Assembly (NCBI GenBank): GCA_008802785.1
Contig: VUYT01000022.1
Coordinates: forward strand, 1 to 64,000
Length of the DNA: 64,000 nt
Direction: 5' to 3'
DNA from: Symmetrospora coprosmae
Taxonomy: Eukaryota; Basidiomycota; Cystobasidiomycetes; Symmetrosporaceae
Each line of letters begins with the position of its first letter. The stretch's first letter is position 1. This document shows, piece after piece, positions 11,166-21,851 of the stretch. The notes beneath the pieces were generated by a model that ran no database searches, was not told the DNA's origin, and saw only the letters and a list, made by a program, of their open reading frames with translations. A program made the position numbers and the translations under genes.

Positions 11166-13975
11166 TCAGACCTTCGCCAGCACGATGGCCGTCCTGTTCG
11201 GCAGGTACGCCTGCAGGTGGTTGGCGCGCCCGTTCCATCCCAGCGGGTCGGTAAAGTAATGGACCGAGTGGTCGAGCCGGCCGTGTCCGCCAAAGTGCTT
11301 CTCGTCCGAGTCCAGGACCAGGCGGTACTCTCCCGGCTCCTCGATGCCCACGCGGTAGTCCGTGTACGAGTTGGTCCAGTGGAAGTTGAAGATGAAGAGC
11401 AGGCCCGCCCGCTCAAACACGACAACCCTGTCCTCCTCGTTCTTGAGCGAAATGTACGCCTGCGGCGCCGACAGCCACTGGAAGGCAGTCTCGGTGTTGT
11501 TCATGGCCGCGTCAAATCTGTACAGGTACTTGTACCGGAGGAGGTCGTCATCAATCAGGTTGAATTGCCGACGCGCGTACTGGAAGGACGAGTTGTTGCC
11601 GACTCGAGGGAAATCGAGCCACTCTGGGTGCCCGAACTCGTTGCCTTCAAAGTTGAGATAGCCTTCTCCGCCGAGTGAGTGCGTGATGAGGCTGCATAAT
11701 AGAGACACAAAGTGGCCTCGGCGTCAGCAGAATGAACGAGTTGCCGGGTAGAAAATGGCAAGCAAGCGGCTACGCCACCCACCGGATCAGCTTGTGCAGA
11801 GCCAGACCCCGGTCAATGACGGGCGTCCTCTCGGTGAGATCGCTCATGTTGGTGTACATCTCCTTGTCCATCAACCAGAATGCGATCGTCTTGTCGCCGA
11901 CGAGCGCCTGGTCGTGCGACTCTGCATACGTGATGGACTTTTCGCCATGTCGGCGGTTCGTGAGCGTGAAGCAGATGTTGGCAAAGTCCCACTCGTCGTC
12001 TTGCTTCTCCTTGAGCAGCTTGATCCACATGTCGGGCACGGCCATCATCAGGCGATAGTCGTATCCAACGCCGGCCTCGCTGACGGGCCGGCACAGCGCA
12101 GGCATGCCGGAGACATCCTCGGCGATGGTAATTGCGTTCGGGTAGAGCGAGTGCAGCATCTCGTTGGCCTGCAGCAGGACGCGCATTAGCATCTTCTCTA
12201 GAGGCGGCTGACAGAAAAGGCAGCCACCCACCAGCATCATGTAGACGACGGCCTCATTGTCGACCTGGTCGCCAAAGTACTCGTGGTAGCCCCCGGAGAA
12301 GCCTGTACCCATGCCGTGGTGCGTGTACATCATGCTCGTGACGCCGTCAAAGCGGAACCCGTCGAACTGGTACTCCTCCATCCAGAAGCGCAGATTGCTG
12401 AGGAGGAAGCGGAGGACCTCATGCGAGCCGTAATTGAAGAGACGGCTGTCCCAAAGATCGTGATTGCCCTTGGGCCCGCTGTGGAAGTAGCACGCATCCG
12501 TCCCGTCATACATGTTGAGACCGTCGGCAACGTTCTTGGAAGCGTGCGAGTGCACCATGTCGAGGAGGACCGTGATGCCCATCCCGTGCGCAGTGTCGAT
12601 GAGCTCCATCAGGTCTTCCGGCAGGCCGTAGCGGGACGAAGCGCAGAAGAAGGATGTGATCTGGTAGCCAAAGCTTGCGTAGTACTGCGGTTGAGCGAGC
12701 AACGAACGAGGGAAGGTCAGCACAAACGTCGGCGTGAAGGGCAGCAAGCCTCGCCATCAGGGAACGCACAGCGTGCTCCATGACGGCCATCATCTGGATT
12801 GTATTGTAGCCCAGCTCCTTGATGCGAGGCAGCACATTCTGCGTGAACTCCTTGTACTGCCCGACACGGAACTCTGGCGTTGAAATGCCGACTGCAGCGG
12901 ACAGACGAATCAGCACGGGAGAATCCACTCTCGAGCCGCATCGGAGGTGGCTGGACATACCGTGCGCTTCGTACACCTTGACTGCACTCGGCTTGGGCGG
13001 TCTCGCGTTCTTGAAGACGTACTTTTGCGGCGGGTTCCAGAAGACGGCATCGTAGATGGGCGATACGGAGAGGTCTTGAGTGACTCGCCTGTATTATTGA
13101 CTGGTTAGTAACCATCGCAGCGTGGAGTGCAAGCGGCACCAGGGAGACGCACTTGATCCATGCGGGGAGGCGGTCAAACTGCTCGCCAGACTGGCTGGTA
13201 AAGGCAATCTGTCACACACCAGGACCGCTAGTCAGCAGACGGGCTAACCCTGTCCAGGACTTGCGGTTTATGACCGACCTTGACTTTCGAGTTGTGGGGA
13301 ATTGCAGGCTTGCCTCCAGCTGTTGCGGGGAGGGTGATCTCAAACACGCCGAAAGGTGACTTCTTCATCGGATGCGACTGCCTGTCCCAGTTGTCTGTGC
13401 AGTCCCGTGCAGCATCAGCATCAGCATATTTTCTGTCTGCAGCCTTGCGAGGTTAAGGTTACTCACTGAAGTCACCGATGAGGTGTGCCTGAGTGGCCGC
13501 AGGGGCCCACTCGCGGTAGACGACGGAGCCATCCTTCTGGACCTGGAAGCCCATTGACTCGTATCCTTTGGAGAACTTGTCGAGTCCCTGTGTGCATGTA
13601 TGTGCAGAGTGAGCAGTGTTCTGGTCGCGGGCGTTGCAAGCGCTCTCCGATGACGTCCTGAACTCACCCCTTCGCTGGCCTGGATGTCCTTGCTCCACCG
13701 CGAGTACATGGCGTATCTGGGATCACTGCAAGCATCAGCAGTTGCAACACTGCCATCACCGAGCAGGGAGCAGCACACGCACCGCTCATTGATGGCTGGC
13801 ACAAACGGCTCGAGCCTGGATGGATGGGATACCACAGTTCAGTTGAGACGCGAGCGAGCTTAGGGGTAAGACGGATGGGCAATTCGCACCAAGGGTCCTG
13901 GTCGATGAGCGCCTGGGCAGCGCCGTGGCTCTTCTTGGGAAGCGCGACGGCTCCTCCATTGGTAGATGTGCTCAT
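11166..13975 (-). CDS. GLC3: 1,4-alpha-glucan (glycogen) branching enzyme, GH13
   Basis: Makes the alpha-1,6 branches of glycogen in the cytosol by cutting and re-attaching alpha-1,4 chains. Start [20 protein letters not shown] at 13975. An N-terminal CBM48 part contains [17 protein letters not shown]. The GH13 barrel follows: [63 protein letters not shown], then the nucleophile region [18 protein letters not shown], the acid region [18 protein letters not shown] and the third carboxylate region [13 protein letters not shown]. The C-terminal beta domain includes [14 protein letters not shown] and ends [14 protein letters not shown]. All three catalytic carboxylates (in DGFRFDG, AEDV, ESHDQ) are present. 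The product is roughly 700 residues, the usual size, from about nine exons. No lesion was seen. Confidence 0.95.
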
Positions 13976-14358
13976 ATTTGCTGTTGCTGCTGCTTCTCTG
14001 GGTGGATGGAGAAGGTCCAAGGTCAGGCCCAGGTCGGGCCAGCTGGCTGAAGCTGCTGAGCCCCGCACGCCCTCTGCCCCTGCCTGCCCCTTGAGGTGCG
14101 TCACCAGTTTGGGTGGGGCGCAGGCAGGAGCTTGCGGGAAGCTCAACTAATCCCAAGAAGCAACTCGACGCCTTTGTCAACTGGATCTCACACAGCGTGG
14201 ACTGTACGGTAGCGCAGGGATGTGACACAGAGGCTCCTTCTTTCGCAGAACCCTCGAGGTGGTCGCTTGCCCCGTGCGGAACAGGCCAGGCAGCAGAGGA
14301 CTTCGACGCGTTACAATACTGCGATACAAACAGGTCTCTAGCGATAGAGAGGAGCTAG
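13976..14358. other. intergenic
   Basis: Holds the branching enzyme promoter and the 3' end of the Golgi pH regulator gene. No coding or structured RNA feature was seen. Confidence 0.5.
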
Positions 14359-16670
14359 CTACACAAAATCCTGCAAGCCCAGATGCTCGTCTACTCTAAT
14401 CTTCCTCTGCAGCCAGCGGAGCACAAAGCAGCCAACGGCAGCTAAGAGGAAGACGCCGTCAAACAGGCGCGAAAAGACGCGAAAGTCCGGCAGCGTGTCT
14501 AGCAGTGTTGCTGCGGAGTTGGCTGATGCGCCCGAGTCGCTCGTCTCGGGGTGTGGCAGCGAGATGAGCGATGTGAGGAGATACACGGCCTGTGTGGACA
14601 ATCACAATTGCAAAGGAGTCAGCCGTGCCCTCGTCCACCACACACTTTCAGCCAACGTGGCTCACCATGAGTTGCGAAAGGAAGAGAAGCATGAAGGAAG
14701 CACTGACGCCCGCCGAAGTCGCTCGAAAGGTCTGCCATTCCAGCTCGCGAGTTAGCTCGGCTTGCACACATCGGAAGCGGCTTATCTGGGCACTCACCCT
14801 GGAGACGTAGCCCAAGACGGCATTGATGTTGACGAGGATGATGCTGCCCGTCAAGACGAGGCCGATGGCTTTCGACCACGTGTGCACATCGATGCTCCAG
14901 CCCAGCGCAGTGGCCAAGCGAACGAGGAGAGCCGATGCCAGATCCGCAGGCTGGCTGCGTGCCTGGCTGCCAGACGAGCCGTCGGGCGAGGAGAAGGTGT
15001 GGCCGAACAGCAGATTGACGCAGGACTTGCAGTGCGGTCGATGAAGAAGAATTAGTAAGCTGTAGAATAGACTAAAAGCGGCGCAAAGCGATCACGCACG
15101 ACTGCAACCCGATAGACGCAATATGCGCTGAAACCCCATCCCAGTCCCTGCATAAGCTTGCCCCAGAATGTCTTGCCTAGCTCGTTGATCTCCTTCCGCT
15201 TCCGGAGCAGCTGGACGTCTCGCGACATCTGCATGTCCATGGCTTGCAGCCCGGAGATCTCGGCCTGAAGCGAGGTGATCTTTGCAGCGTGCGGCGAGGT
15301 CGAGAACATTCGCGACACGAAGCCGCGCGAGTCCTGGTGAGCGATCGACCATATCGGATTAGTCAAGTGCGTTGATAACCGCAAGGGGCGAGTGCTTACA
15401 TCATGTGACGAGGACTGCACAGCATCAAGCTCGGCTTGACGTGCCGCGAGGTCGGTCCTCGTCTGTCCCAAGGATCTTTGCGCTGCGATGATGTGCCCTT
15501 CCGTCACAACTGATTCACTGAGGGGTGAGAGCCCAATATTTCAGCAAAATTGGGCGCATGAACGGGCAACCACCGCCGTAGCGCACCTCTTGAAGCGCTC
15601 TCTCCACTCATACGCCTCCCACGCGGTGTTGACGGCTCCTCCGCCAGACAGAGCGGCAATGAGTCCTATGCCAGGCACACATATCCGGTCCAGTGTGGTG
15701 CTGAAGAGGCCAAAGGTGCGCGAGCCCGTCTCGACGCCCAGGGCGGACGACAGGTAATCGCCCAGCTGGTACAGGATGACCAGGTAGATGGCGAAAGGTA
15801 TGGATGTGAAGACAAGCGTCCGGCGGAGGCTGTTGCTTGTGGCTGCGATTCGCGTGCAGGAGATTCAGCCTCTTGAGCGGCCAAAATTGTATTGTCGTAC
15901 GCACCGCGTTGACGCATCGAGAGCAGTAGGCACATCCCGAATGGAATGACCAGCACGATCAAGCCAAGCACTGCCCCGAGGGACAGGTTCCAGTTGAGCA
16001 GGCGCGACCTGACGAGGGAAAAATAAGTGTACGAACGCGGACGTGCTGGAAGCGTTCGTGTGTTCTGTACTCACTCCAGGCTCAATGCACCTCCAAAGAG
16101 GATGAGCGCGAACAGAGACGAGCATTCTGATACGGACAGGCAGAAGATAGCGCCTGCGAGCGTCGACGTATAGCCCTTGCTGCCGCCAGCTTTGGCACTA
16201 GTCATCGCTGTATGACCGCTCGACGAGGCGCTGCCGTTGCTGGCCCCGCCGCCTCTGGAGTTCGCACGATTCCTCTGAGTGGTCCCGCTTGGCGACCGTC
16301 CCGTGTAGGCTGTTGTAGGCAGGATGGAAGACGAGCCATTCGCTCCTGCGCGCCCCGCAGTGCTCAGGCTGTAGAGCTGTTCGCGCAGGGACGGGCCGTT
16401 CCCGCCGGCGCCCGGTGAGACCGGAGGCGAGTGTGCAAAGCCATACGACGCGGCCGAGTGCGGCGTGTCGTACCCCGACGCAGCAGACGGCGACAGCGGC
16501 CCTCCAGGTGCGGCAACGGTTGACGTCTCTTCGTGAATGACCTGGCGGAGATCCGAGAATAGGGTGCGCTGGAGGTACCGTGACGCGAGGAAGAAGAAGC
16601 TCGCTCGGAGGAGGAAGACGAGCAGCGTTTCGATGGCGATGCTGCTCCCAGAGGTGTTCTTCAGTGTCAT
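14359..16670 (-). CDS. Golgi pH regulator / ABA-GPCR-like membrane protein (GPHR)
   Basis: A polytopic Golgi or ER protein, in animals an anion channel or counter-ion path needed to acidify the Golgi. Start MTLKNTSGSSIAIETLLVFL with the first membrane segment; further segments are IFCLSVSECSSLFALILFGG, LSLGAVLGLIVLVIPFGMCL and LVFTSIPFAIYLVILYQL. The family signature region is GIGLIAALSGGGAVNTAWEA followed by YEWRERFKR. A long coiled coil follows (ITSLQAEISGLQAMDMQMSR; LLRKRKEINELGK), then the PF12430-like C-terminal bundle (IGLVLTGSIILVNINAVLGY; ASFMLLFLSQLMAVYLLTSL; LFDGVFLLAAVGCFVLRWL). A Ser/Gly-rich insert of about 110 residues between the first two segments is fungal elaboration. At least five introns. 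The promoter is shared with the RING gene. Confidence 0.85.
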
Positions 16671-16887
16671 TGTACTGCTGATATGCGATCCATTGAAGCG
16701 GGATGCGGGATGCCCAGTGCTGCTGTGCTGATGGAGCTGAGCTGACCCGTGACGCTGGCGGGGACGGACGGACCAGCCAGGACGGGAGCCGAACTGGAGC
16801 GTGATGCACGGCTCTCACTCACTCACACCCGTAGCATCTCCATAACAGCTGCAGGATATCCTGCACGACATACACCAACACTGCACA
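16671..16887. promoter_or_regulatory. shared divergent promoter, GPHR and RING E3
   Basis: Only 217 bp separate the start codons of two divergently read secretory-pathway membrane protein genes. The shortness implies a bidirectional promoter. I see no clear TATA box. Confidence 0.5.
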
Positions 16888-18025
16888 ATGGCAGATCAGA
16901 CACCGTCACTGAACCCGGGAGCTCCACCTGATCCGGCTCCCGCGACTGCCGGCTTGGCCAGCACCCCTCATGCTGTCATCACCGAGCTCTCCGACAGCGA
17001 GGACGAGCGCAACGCTGGAGGGGCGGGAGAGGTAGCGCCCACAGCGTCGACGTCTGCCTTTTCGCTCGACACTCCCGCTACGAGCACGGAGGGCACTTCC
17101 GTCCTGCGCGAGCGGGTCCGCAGCCCCTATTCTGGCCAGCGTGACACGTCGCCGGTGTCGGCAGTGGCGAAAGGTCGTAGCAGCAACAGCAGCAGTAGCA
17201 GCGGGGACACAACGGACAACAAAGGCAAAGGCAAGGGGAAGGGAAGAGAGGCGGACAGGGATGAGTCATCTACAGCGGCAGATCCAGAAGACGCTGCACT
17301 CGGTACTGCCTCGGCCTTTGCCTGCCACATCTGCCTCGAGGTGCCGCGCTCGGACGACGCTGTGCTGACGAGATGCGGGCATCTCTACTGCTGTGAGTTG
17401 ATCTGCCCTGCGCATGTGAGCGGAGCGTGCCTCAAGCTCATGCGCCTATTGTGTAACGCGGATGAAGGGACGGACCTGTCCGCATGGCTCGACTCGAATC
17501 CTCCGACCACCTCGCATTGCGCAGTGTGCAAGGCGCCCATCAAGGACATCCAGCAAGACGTTATTCCGATATACGGCGGCGGCGCGGGCGCGTCTGGCAC
17601 AAGTCAGGAAGTGGACCCTCGCAAGCGGCCTCGACCCAAGCCCAAGGTCATCCCCGCAGCGGTGTCACCGAGCCGGGCCGCCTTCTGGGATCCCTTCGCG
17701 CCCGGTGCATTGGGTCAAGCTGGATGGAGCGTACAGGCAGGCATGTTCCCATTCCCGGGCCTTGCTTTCGGGTGGTCTAATCAGCCGACCCTGGGAGCTG
17801 GCGGGCCCATGCACGCCGCCACAACGCAGTTGCCGCCTGGCGTCACGCAGGAAGAGGCACATGCGCAGGCTCGTGCCCAACAGAGGAACAGTCTGATTGC
17901 ATTTGTAGTCATGATCGTCCTTTTCTCGTTGCGTGAGTCGGCCGATAGGCAGTCATGTGGGATCTCACAGCACGACTAACCGTTTCCTTGCTCCTTCAGT
18001 CGCGACCATCGGCGAGATGGATTGA
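16888..18025 (+). CDS. RNF5/RMA1-type membrane-anchored RING E3 ligase
   Basis: A tail-anchored ER ubiquitin ligase that marks misfolded proteins for degradation. Three exons: 16888-17392, 17468-17932 and 18000-18025, giving 331 residues. The RING is split by the first intron inside a Trp codon: FACHICLEVPRSDDAVLTRC, GHLYCW, then TDLSAWLDSNPPTTSHCAVC and KAPI. The spliced C3HC4 pattern and the following QDVIPIYGGG match RNF5/RNF185, which have CP(V/L)CKA...VIPLYG. A long Ser/Thr-rich acidic N-terminus precedes it. The end (NSLIAFVVMIVLFSLLATIG then EMD) is one membrane helix with a very short tail, as in RMA1. The start is the first Met after a TATA-less leader, in fair context. Without splicing, the RING lacks its last three ligands. 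Confidence 0.87.
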
Positions 18026-18377
18026 CTCGCATATACGACTGGCTTTGGATAGTTCCGGAGCTGGTCGCATCTGCAGCGATCATGCGGACGTGCAAAGACG
18101 GGACCTGCCGTTTGACCGCGAGTGTCCGGCTCAAAGCCCCGTACAGGCAGAAAGAATTCCTTGCGAGTGAGAGACCATACCTCCGTACCCGACTGTGCTC
18201 GTGCAGGTAGTGTTGCGGACAGCATGAAGGCGAGCTGCTTCGATGGCAGTGCATTCGTCCATAACCTCAACAGACTCATCGCTCGCACTGAGCACCGAGG
18301 TCTGAAAGACGTCGGTTGTGTAGGTCGGATGACCGCTGTTCGTGTAATACGCCCCTTGTCAACCCTTCATGTAGCAA
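18026..18377. other. intergenic downstream of RING gene
   Basis: No convincing coding sequence. A run on the minus strand (NAYGGHTHLMLTSGDSNCY, ending near 18371) looks protein-like but cannot be joined cleanly to anything. See the next feature. Confidence 0.35.
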
Positions 18378-18682
18378 TTACTGTCGCCGGAAGTCAACAT
18401 GAGGTGGGTATGACCGCCGTACGCGTTTGTGCGGACCATGCTTTCCAGAACCTCGATTCAATGTAGGAGCGGACGAGGCGATCGTGAGCGCGACCGGAAT
18501 CGTCCAGGTGAAGTAGCCGGTATCTGCTGTAGTTGTCGCGGTGCTCGTCGGTAGGAGGAGTTCCGTCAAGATGGTGCTGTGTGCGTCGAAATTGGGATCC
18601 GGAGTAGGGGGGCTCGGGGGGTGGGTGTTAGGTCTTGGCGGGAGAAGCGTTTGACTCACGACCACGATATGATGTCGGACAT
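18378..18682 (-). CDS. possible remnant of a small surface-protein gene
   Basis: On the minus strand a start at 18682 (MSDIISWS) runs to a perfect donor (GTGAGT), and an acceptor (CACACAG) about 80 bp on gives TILTELLLPTSTATTTADTG then YFTWTIPVALTIASS. The 'W...TGYFTWTIP' pattern resembles the end of a KRE9/KNH domain. The frame then becomes doubtful: two alternative continuations, one ending at 18378 and one with NAYGGHTHLMLTSG, are out of phase with each other. It may be a decayed or partial member of the wall-protein family found at 5.6-10.4 kb, or a short unrelated gene. I would not trust the boundaries. Confidence 0.25.
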
Positions 18683-18719
18683 GTTCCTATGTCTGAGCTA
18701 TGTGTGGAAAACATGCGCC

Positions 18720-19086
18720 AGTTGTGCTGAGTCTGAATACGGTACAGAACACGGTGCGATGAGAGGTTGGCGAGAGGTAGCGTCAAATGTGGACTGTCAG
18801 TAAAAGCAGCAGTCTCTGGTTAGGGGAGGCCAGGTGAGACGCCGACGTCAACGCCGCAGAGTGACATGGTCTGACCGATGCTCCGATGTGTCGGTCAGGT
18901 AGACTACAGCGCAGATAGGGTAACGCGCAGAATGAGATTTTTAAGCTAATAGGCGAAGTTACTGCATTAGAATAGATAAGTGGGCGCGATCTGCGTTATC
19001 GCACGGGGACGGACAGACATGTCCAAGCGATGGGTGTTATCGCACTTCTCGCGAGCCGAATCTGACAATCTAAGCGCTCAAGTGTC
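18720..19086. other. intergenic
   Basis: About 370 bp, locally more AT-rich than the rest near 18910-18990, with no coding run. Nothing recognised. Confidence 0.45.
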
Positions 19087-19683
19087 TTATCGACGACGGC
19101 GGCGCTCACGGCGACGGCGTCTCCCGTTAGTGCGCGGTGGGCGCTGCCAGTAACTTCCACCTTGAGCGTCGTTGAGGTGATCAACGACGAAAGTTCCGCC
19201 GGCAAGCTGGACGCCCTTCGGGTATACAATTGTGACAGTCCATCCTGGAGGCAAGTCGTTCTTGCGAAGCAGTGCGCCGTCCCACATTAGAGGCTTCACC
19301 AAAGCAGGGTCCCTGGCTGCCGTGCGCAGGAATCCGCGTTGGTCCGAGCGCAAGGAAGCGCGCGTGAGAGTTTCAGTCACGGTCGTAAGCGGTGGTGCCG
19401 GTGTACCCGGGACCTCCCGTTCCTCGAGCACAACTACGACAATATCGCCGTTTCTCGGTGGAGCGATGATATAGTCGAGATGTGCGGATGTGCGATAATC
19501 CGACGGATAGAAGACACCACGCCGATCCTTCATGTGGTAGAACTTGTTGTCCAATATGACTCGCAGAAATGGTATCTTCCGATCAAGCCTGCTACTTGGG
19601 ATTGTGATGGGCGTAGAGGATTGGCGGGGGCCAGACCGTGCCGACCAGGCGAATTGCACCCTTCGTGCCGGCATGGAGAGCAA
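19087..19683 (-). CDS. hypothetical protein with Arg-rich tail
   Basis: One uninterrupted frame of 198 codons with good protein character. It reads LDRKIPFLRVILDNKFYHMK, DRRGVFYPSDYRTSAHLDYI and IAPPRNGDIVVVVLEEREVP, followed by LPPGWTVTIVYPKGVQLAGG and TFVVDHLNDA, then a highly basic end (GRRRRRERRRRR). Beta-strand-like hydrophobic spacing suggests one compact ubiquitin-like or beta-sandwich domain, but I recognise no family. The Arg tail could bind nucleic acid or act as a nuclear signal. Start at 19683 (MLSMPARRVQ); an alternative Met three codons on is equally good. An upstream exon on the same strand cannot be excluded. It sits between two doubtful or broken pieces, which makes this a somewhat unstable block. 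Confidence 0.5.
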   Translation of the reverse strand: MLSMPARRVQFAWSARSGPRQSSTPITIPSSRLDRKIPFLRVILDNKFYHMKDRRGVFYPSDYRTSAHLDYIIAPPRNGDIVVVVLEEREVPGTPAPPLTTVTETLTRASLRSDQRGFLRTAARDPALVKPLMWDGALLRKNDLPPGWTVTIVYPKGVQLAGGTFVVDHLNDAQGGSYWQRPPRTNGRRRRRERRRRR

Positions 19684-20087
19684 AGTGACGAGAGATTTTC
19701 AGTTCTACAATTGTCGGTTGATGAGTTCGAAGCAGGGAGTGGTGGTCAATCAAGCGATATCGAGAGCAGGATGCCATGCTACGTGCTGATGAAGAGCGCG
19801 AGCCGTCGAGGCTGTGCCCCATTGCGCAATAGGCCAACCATAGATCCTGAGGTTGGCCTGTCAAAGGTTTGTTTAGGCTGTGCCGTGTGAAGATGGTAGC
19901 AAAGGTCCTCGTGGCGAGCTGAAGCTGAACTACCGGTAGTGAACGCAGCTCGCAGGTGCTAGGATGTGCCGTATGAGATGGCAAGTGATCCGAGATGGAA
20001 CGCTTCTCACTGCCAGGCTCCTCCACCTGCAGAAGCGGTCGGTCATGCCCGAGGACTTAGCTGAAGCACAGGCCCGGCATCTACACG
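19684..20087. other. intergenic, upstream of hypothetical gene
   Basis: An open minus-strand frame to 20026 exists but has ordinary non-coding composition. No other feature was seen. Confidence 0.4.
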
Positions 20088-20262
20088 CGAGCGTTACGAC
20101 ACCATCGCGCGCGCGAGATACTCATCGCTTCTGTATGACTTCGAAGGCACCAAAGTCCCCCGAGGACATGGCCCAGATGGCTGCCAATTCCTCGGCGATG
20201 GAGGCATAGGGCTGGATGATGAGACCGGGAATGAGATAAGGGGAAGCATCCACCACGACCGG
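20088..20262 (-). pseudogene. inverted partial copy of the acyltransferase-GT2 3' end
   Basis: 175 bp that match, in opposite orientation, the last part of the final exon and the first ~34 bp of 3' UTR of the large gene at 21852-26050 (its 25909-26084), at roughly 85-90% identity by eye. Encoded residues read IIQPYASIAEELAAIWAMSS then GDFGAFEVIQKR and a stop, against IIQPFASIAEGLAAIWAMSS then EDFGAFEVIAKR in the intact gene. Many differences are synonymous third-position changes, so the source was probably a diverged functional paralogue, not a recent copy. One base is missing near the 5' end relative to the intact gene. Nothing upstream (toward 20400) matches the rest of the gene. The downstream TCTCGCGCGCGCGATGG block is also kept. 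Confidence 0.85.
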
Positions 20263-21851
20263 TGATGATCTTGCTTATCGAGTTGAGGGTAAGATAGGTG
20301 GAGGGGCACTAGGAAACTGTCTGTGTTGACTGGTAGATCCTGGCACATGTGTTCTGACGGGCTCTGATTGGCTGAGGGAGGGGACAGCACAGAACTACGT
20401 CAGTCGATCCGGTTAGTCACTGACAGCGAACAGCGGTCAGCGCAGCAGGAGAGCGCTCGTACAAGAGCAGCGTCAGTCTGTCAGTGCTACATCGGGGCGG
20501 CTCTATGGTGTTTTGCGATGAGCTCAGGTCTCGGAAAAATTCTGCGTCTTTTGCTCCAGGCACGCCGCCACAACAGACGAAAACAGTTGAGCTCGAAGGG
20601 CGCGCGCGAGAATTCGTCAAAGAGGCTGAGCGCGCGCGAGACCGGCCTGTGGGGGACCGGTACCGCAGGCGGGGCAACGACGAGTGCAAGGTGCAGACGC
20701 AGATGCAGGACAACAAGCGAGCAAGGCAGCAGCTGCAGATGATGAATACTCCTTATCAGATCTGCATATGTCTCCTGATTTCCGGCTCGTTGCGAAGCTA
20801 GAAATTCCGTCATTGACCGCGCGCGCGGAGACGGCCAAAGCGTTTGTCGGGCTCTCGGGCAACCTCCTGTCCGCACAACATCGACGGAGAGCCTTCTCTT
20901 GCCTTTTTGCGCGTCTGTCCCAGTCTGTGCTTGCCTTGCTCCTCCTTCGTTGCCTGTCCCGCACGCGGCGCGTTCGACTGCTGGTCCCAAGTGTCCGAAC
21001 ATTCCTTCACCAGGTGAGGCGCAGGCGCGTGCCGACGAACGACGCTCCTCAGCCTCTGGAGCTCGACCTCACGCCATCAACACGACGACCGCAACACTTG
21101 CAAAGCTGGCGTCGTCTTCTCATCCTCCTTCCTCACGACCACCAGCCCCACCACCCATCGACAAGCAAGTACCCTCTGTGGTTGTGCACCGTCCCAGCAC
21201 CTCCATTGCAGACAGGCCCACTGCTGCCGCCCCGTCCATCTCCAGCAGCAGCGGCAGCAGCCACAGCGCAGGATCGTCTGCCCTCAGAGGTCTCTTCAAC
21301 CGCTTGTCCGGCACTCAGCAGAACAAGGAGGAGCAGACGGCAGTAGACAGTACTACTGTCGTGCACGATGTGAGTGTTTTCCTTTTCTTTGGTTCTGTCT
21401 CTCTCCCTCTCGCTTCGCCACGGTGATTTGGCCCGCTGCCGAGCCCACTCTGCTGGCCTGGGGCGGTGAAGGAGGGGGGCGGCAAATTGGAGGAGGGAGG
21501 GAGCACAGCGACAGAGGAGGGATGTGGCCAAAGCGATCTGCCACAGAGCAGTTTGCAGTGCCTTTCCTTCGCTCTCGCACCACCACTGTCAAGCAGTGCA
21601 CCACCGTGCTTGAGATCCAGCGTGTCGCAGACTCGGGCCATCTCATCCTGCAGCAGCGCGCAGCCGCAGCCGCAGCCGCAGCCCTCCCTCGACCGCGCGC
21701 CGTTACTCGTCCCAGCTCGAGCCGCCCCAGTCTCATCCACCACGACAAATCAGCATTCACGATCATAGATAGAGGAACACGTATACTGATACACACGTCC
21801 ATCGCTCGCTCGCTCGCTCTGTAGAAGCCCCTGCCGACACCGCTGTATCAG
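20263..21851 (+). other. long leader region of the acyltransferase-GT2 gene
   Basis: About 1.6 kb before the next start codon. It contains two copies of GCGCGCGCGAGA exactly 30 bp apart (20600-20611, 20630-20641), and a plus-strand frame from 20899 to an excellent donor (GTGAGT at 21370) that reads SALRGLFNRLSGTQQNKEEQ then TAVDSTTVVHD. A later open stretch reads TTVLEIQRVADSGHLILQQR and closes at 21824, only 27 bp before ATG 21852. These may be a small upstream gene, a spliced 5' UTR or upstream ORFs; I cannot decide. (GCTC)n and CT-rich tracts sit just before the start. Confidence 0.3.

Noticed and set aside
20088-20262. Treating this piece as the terminal exon of an intact second gene
   Set aside because: No homologous upstream exons lie within reach on the minus strand, and the match ends abruptly.
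20487-21002. 171-codon minus-strand frame
   Set aside because: No protein-like pattern. It spans the repeated CG boxes and would run against the leader of the large gene.
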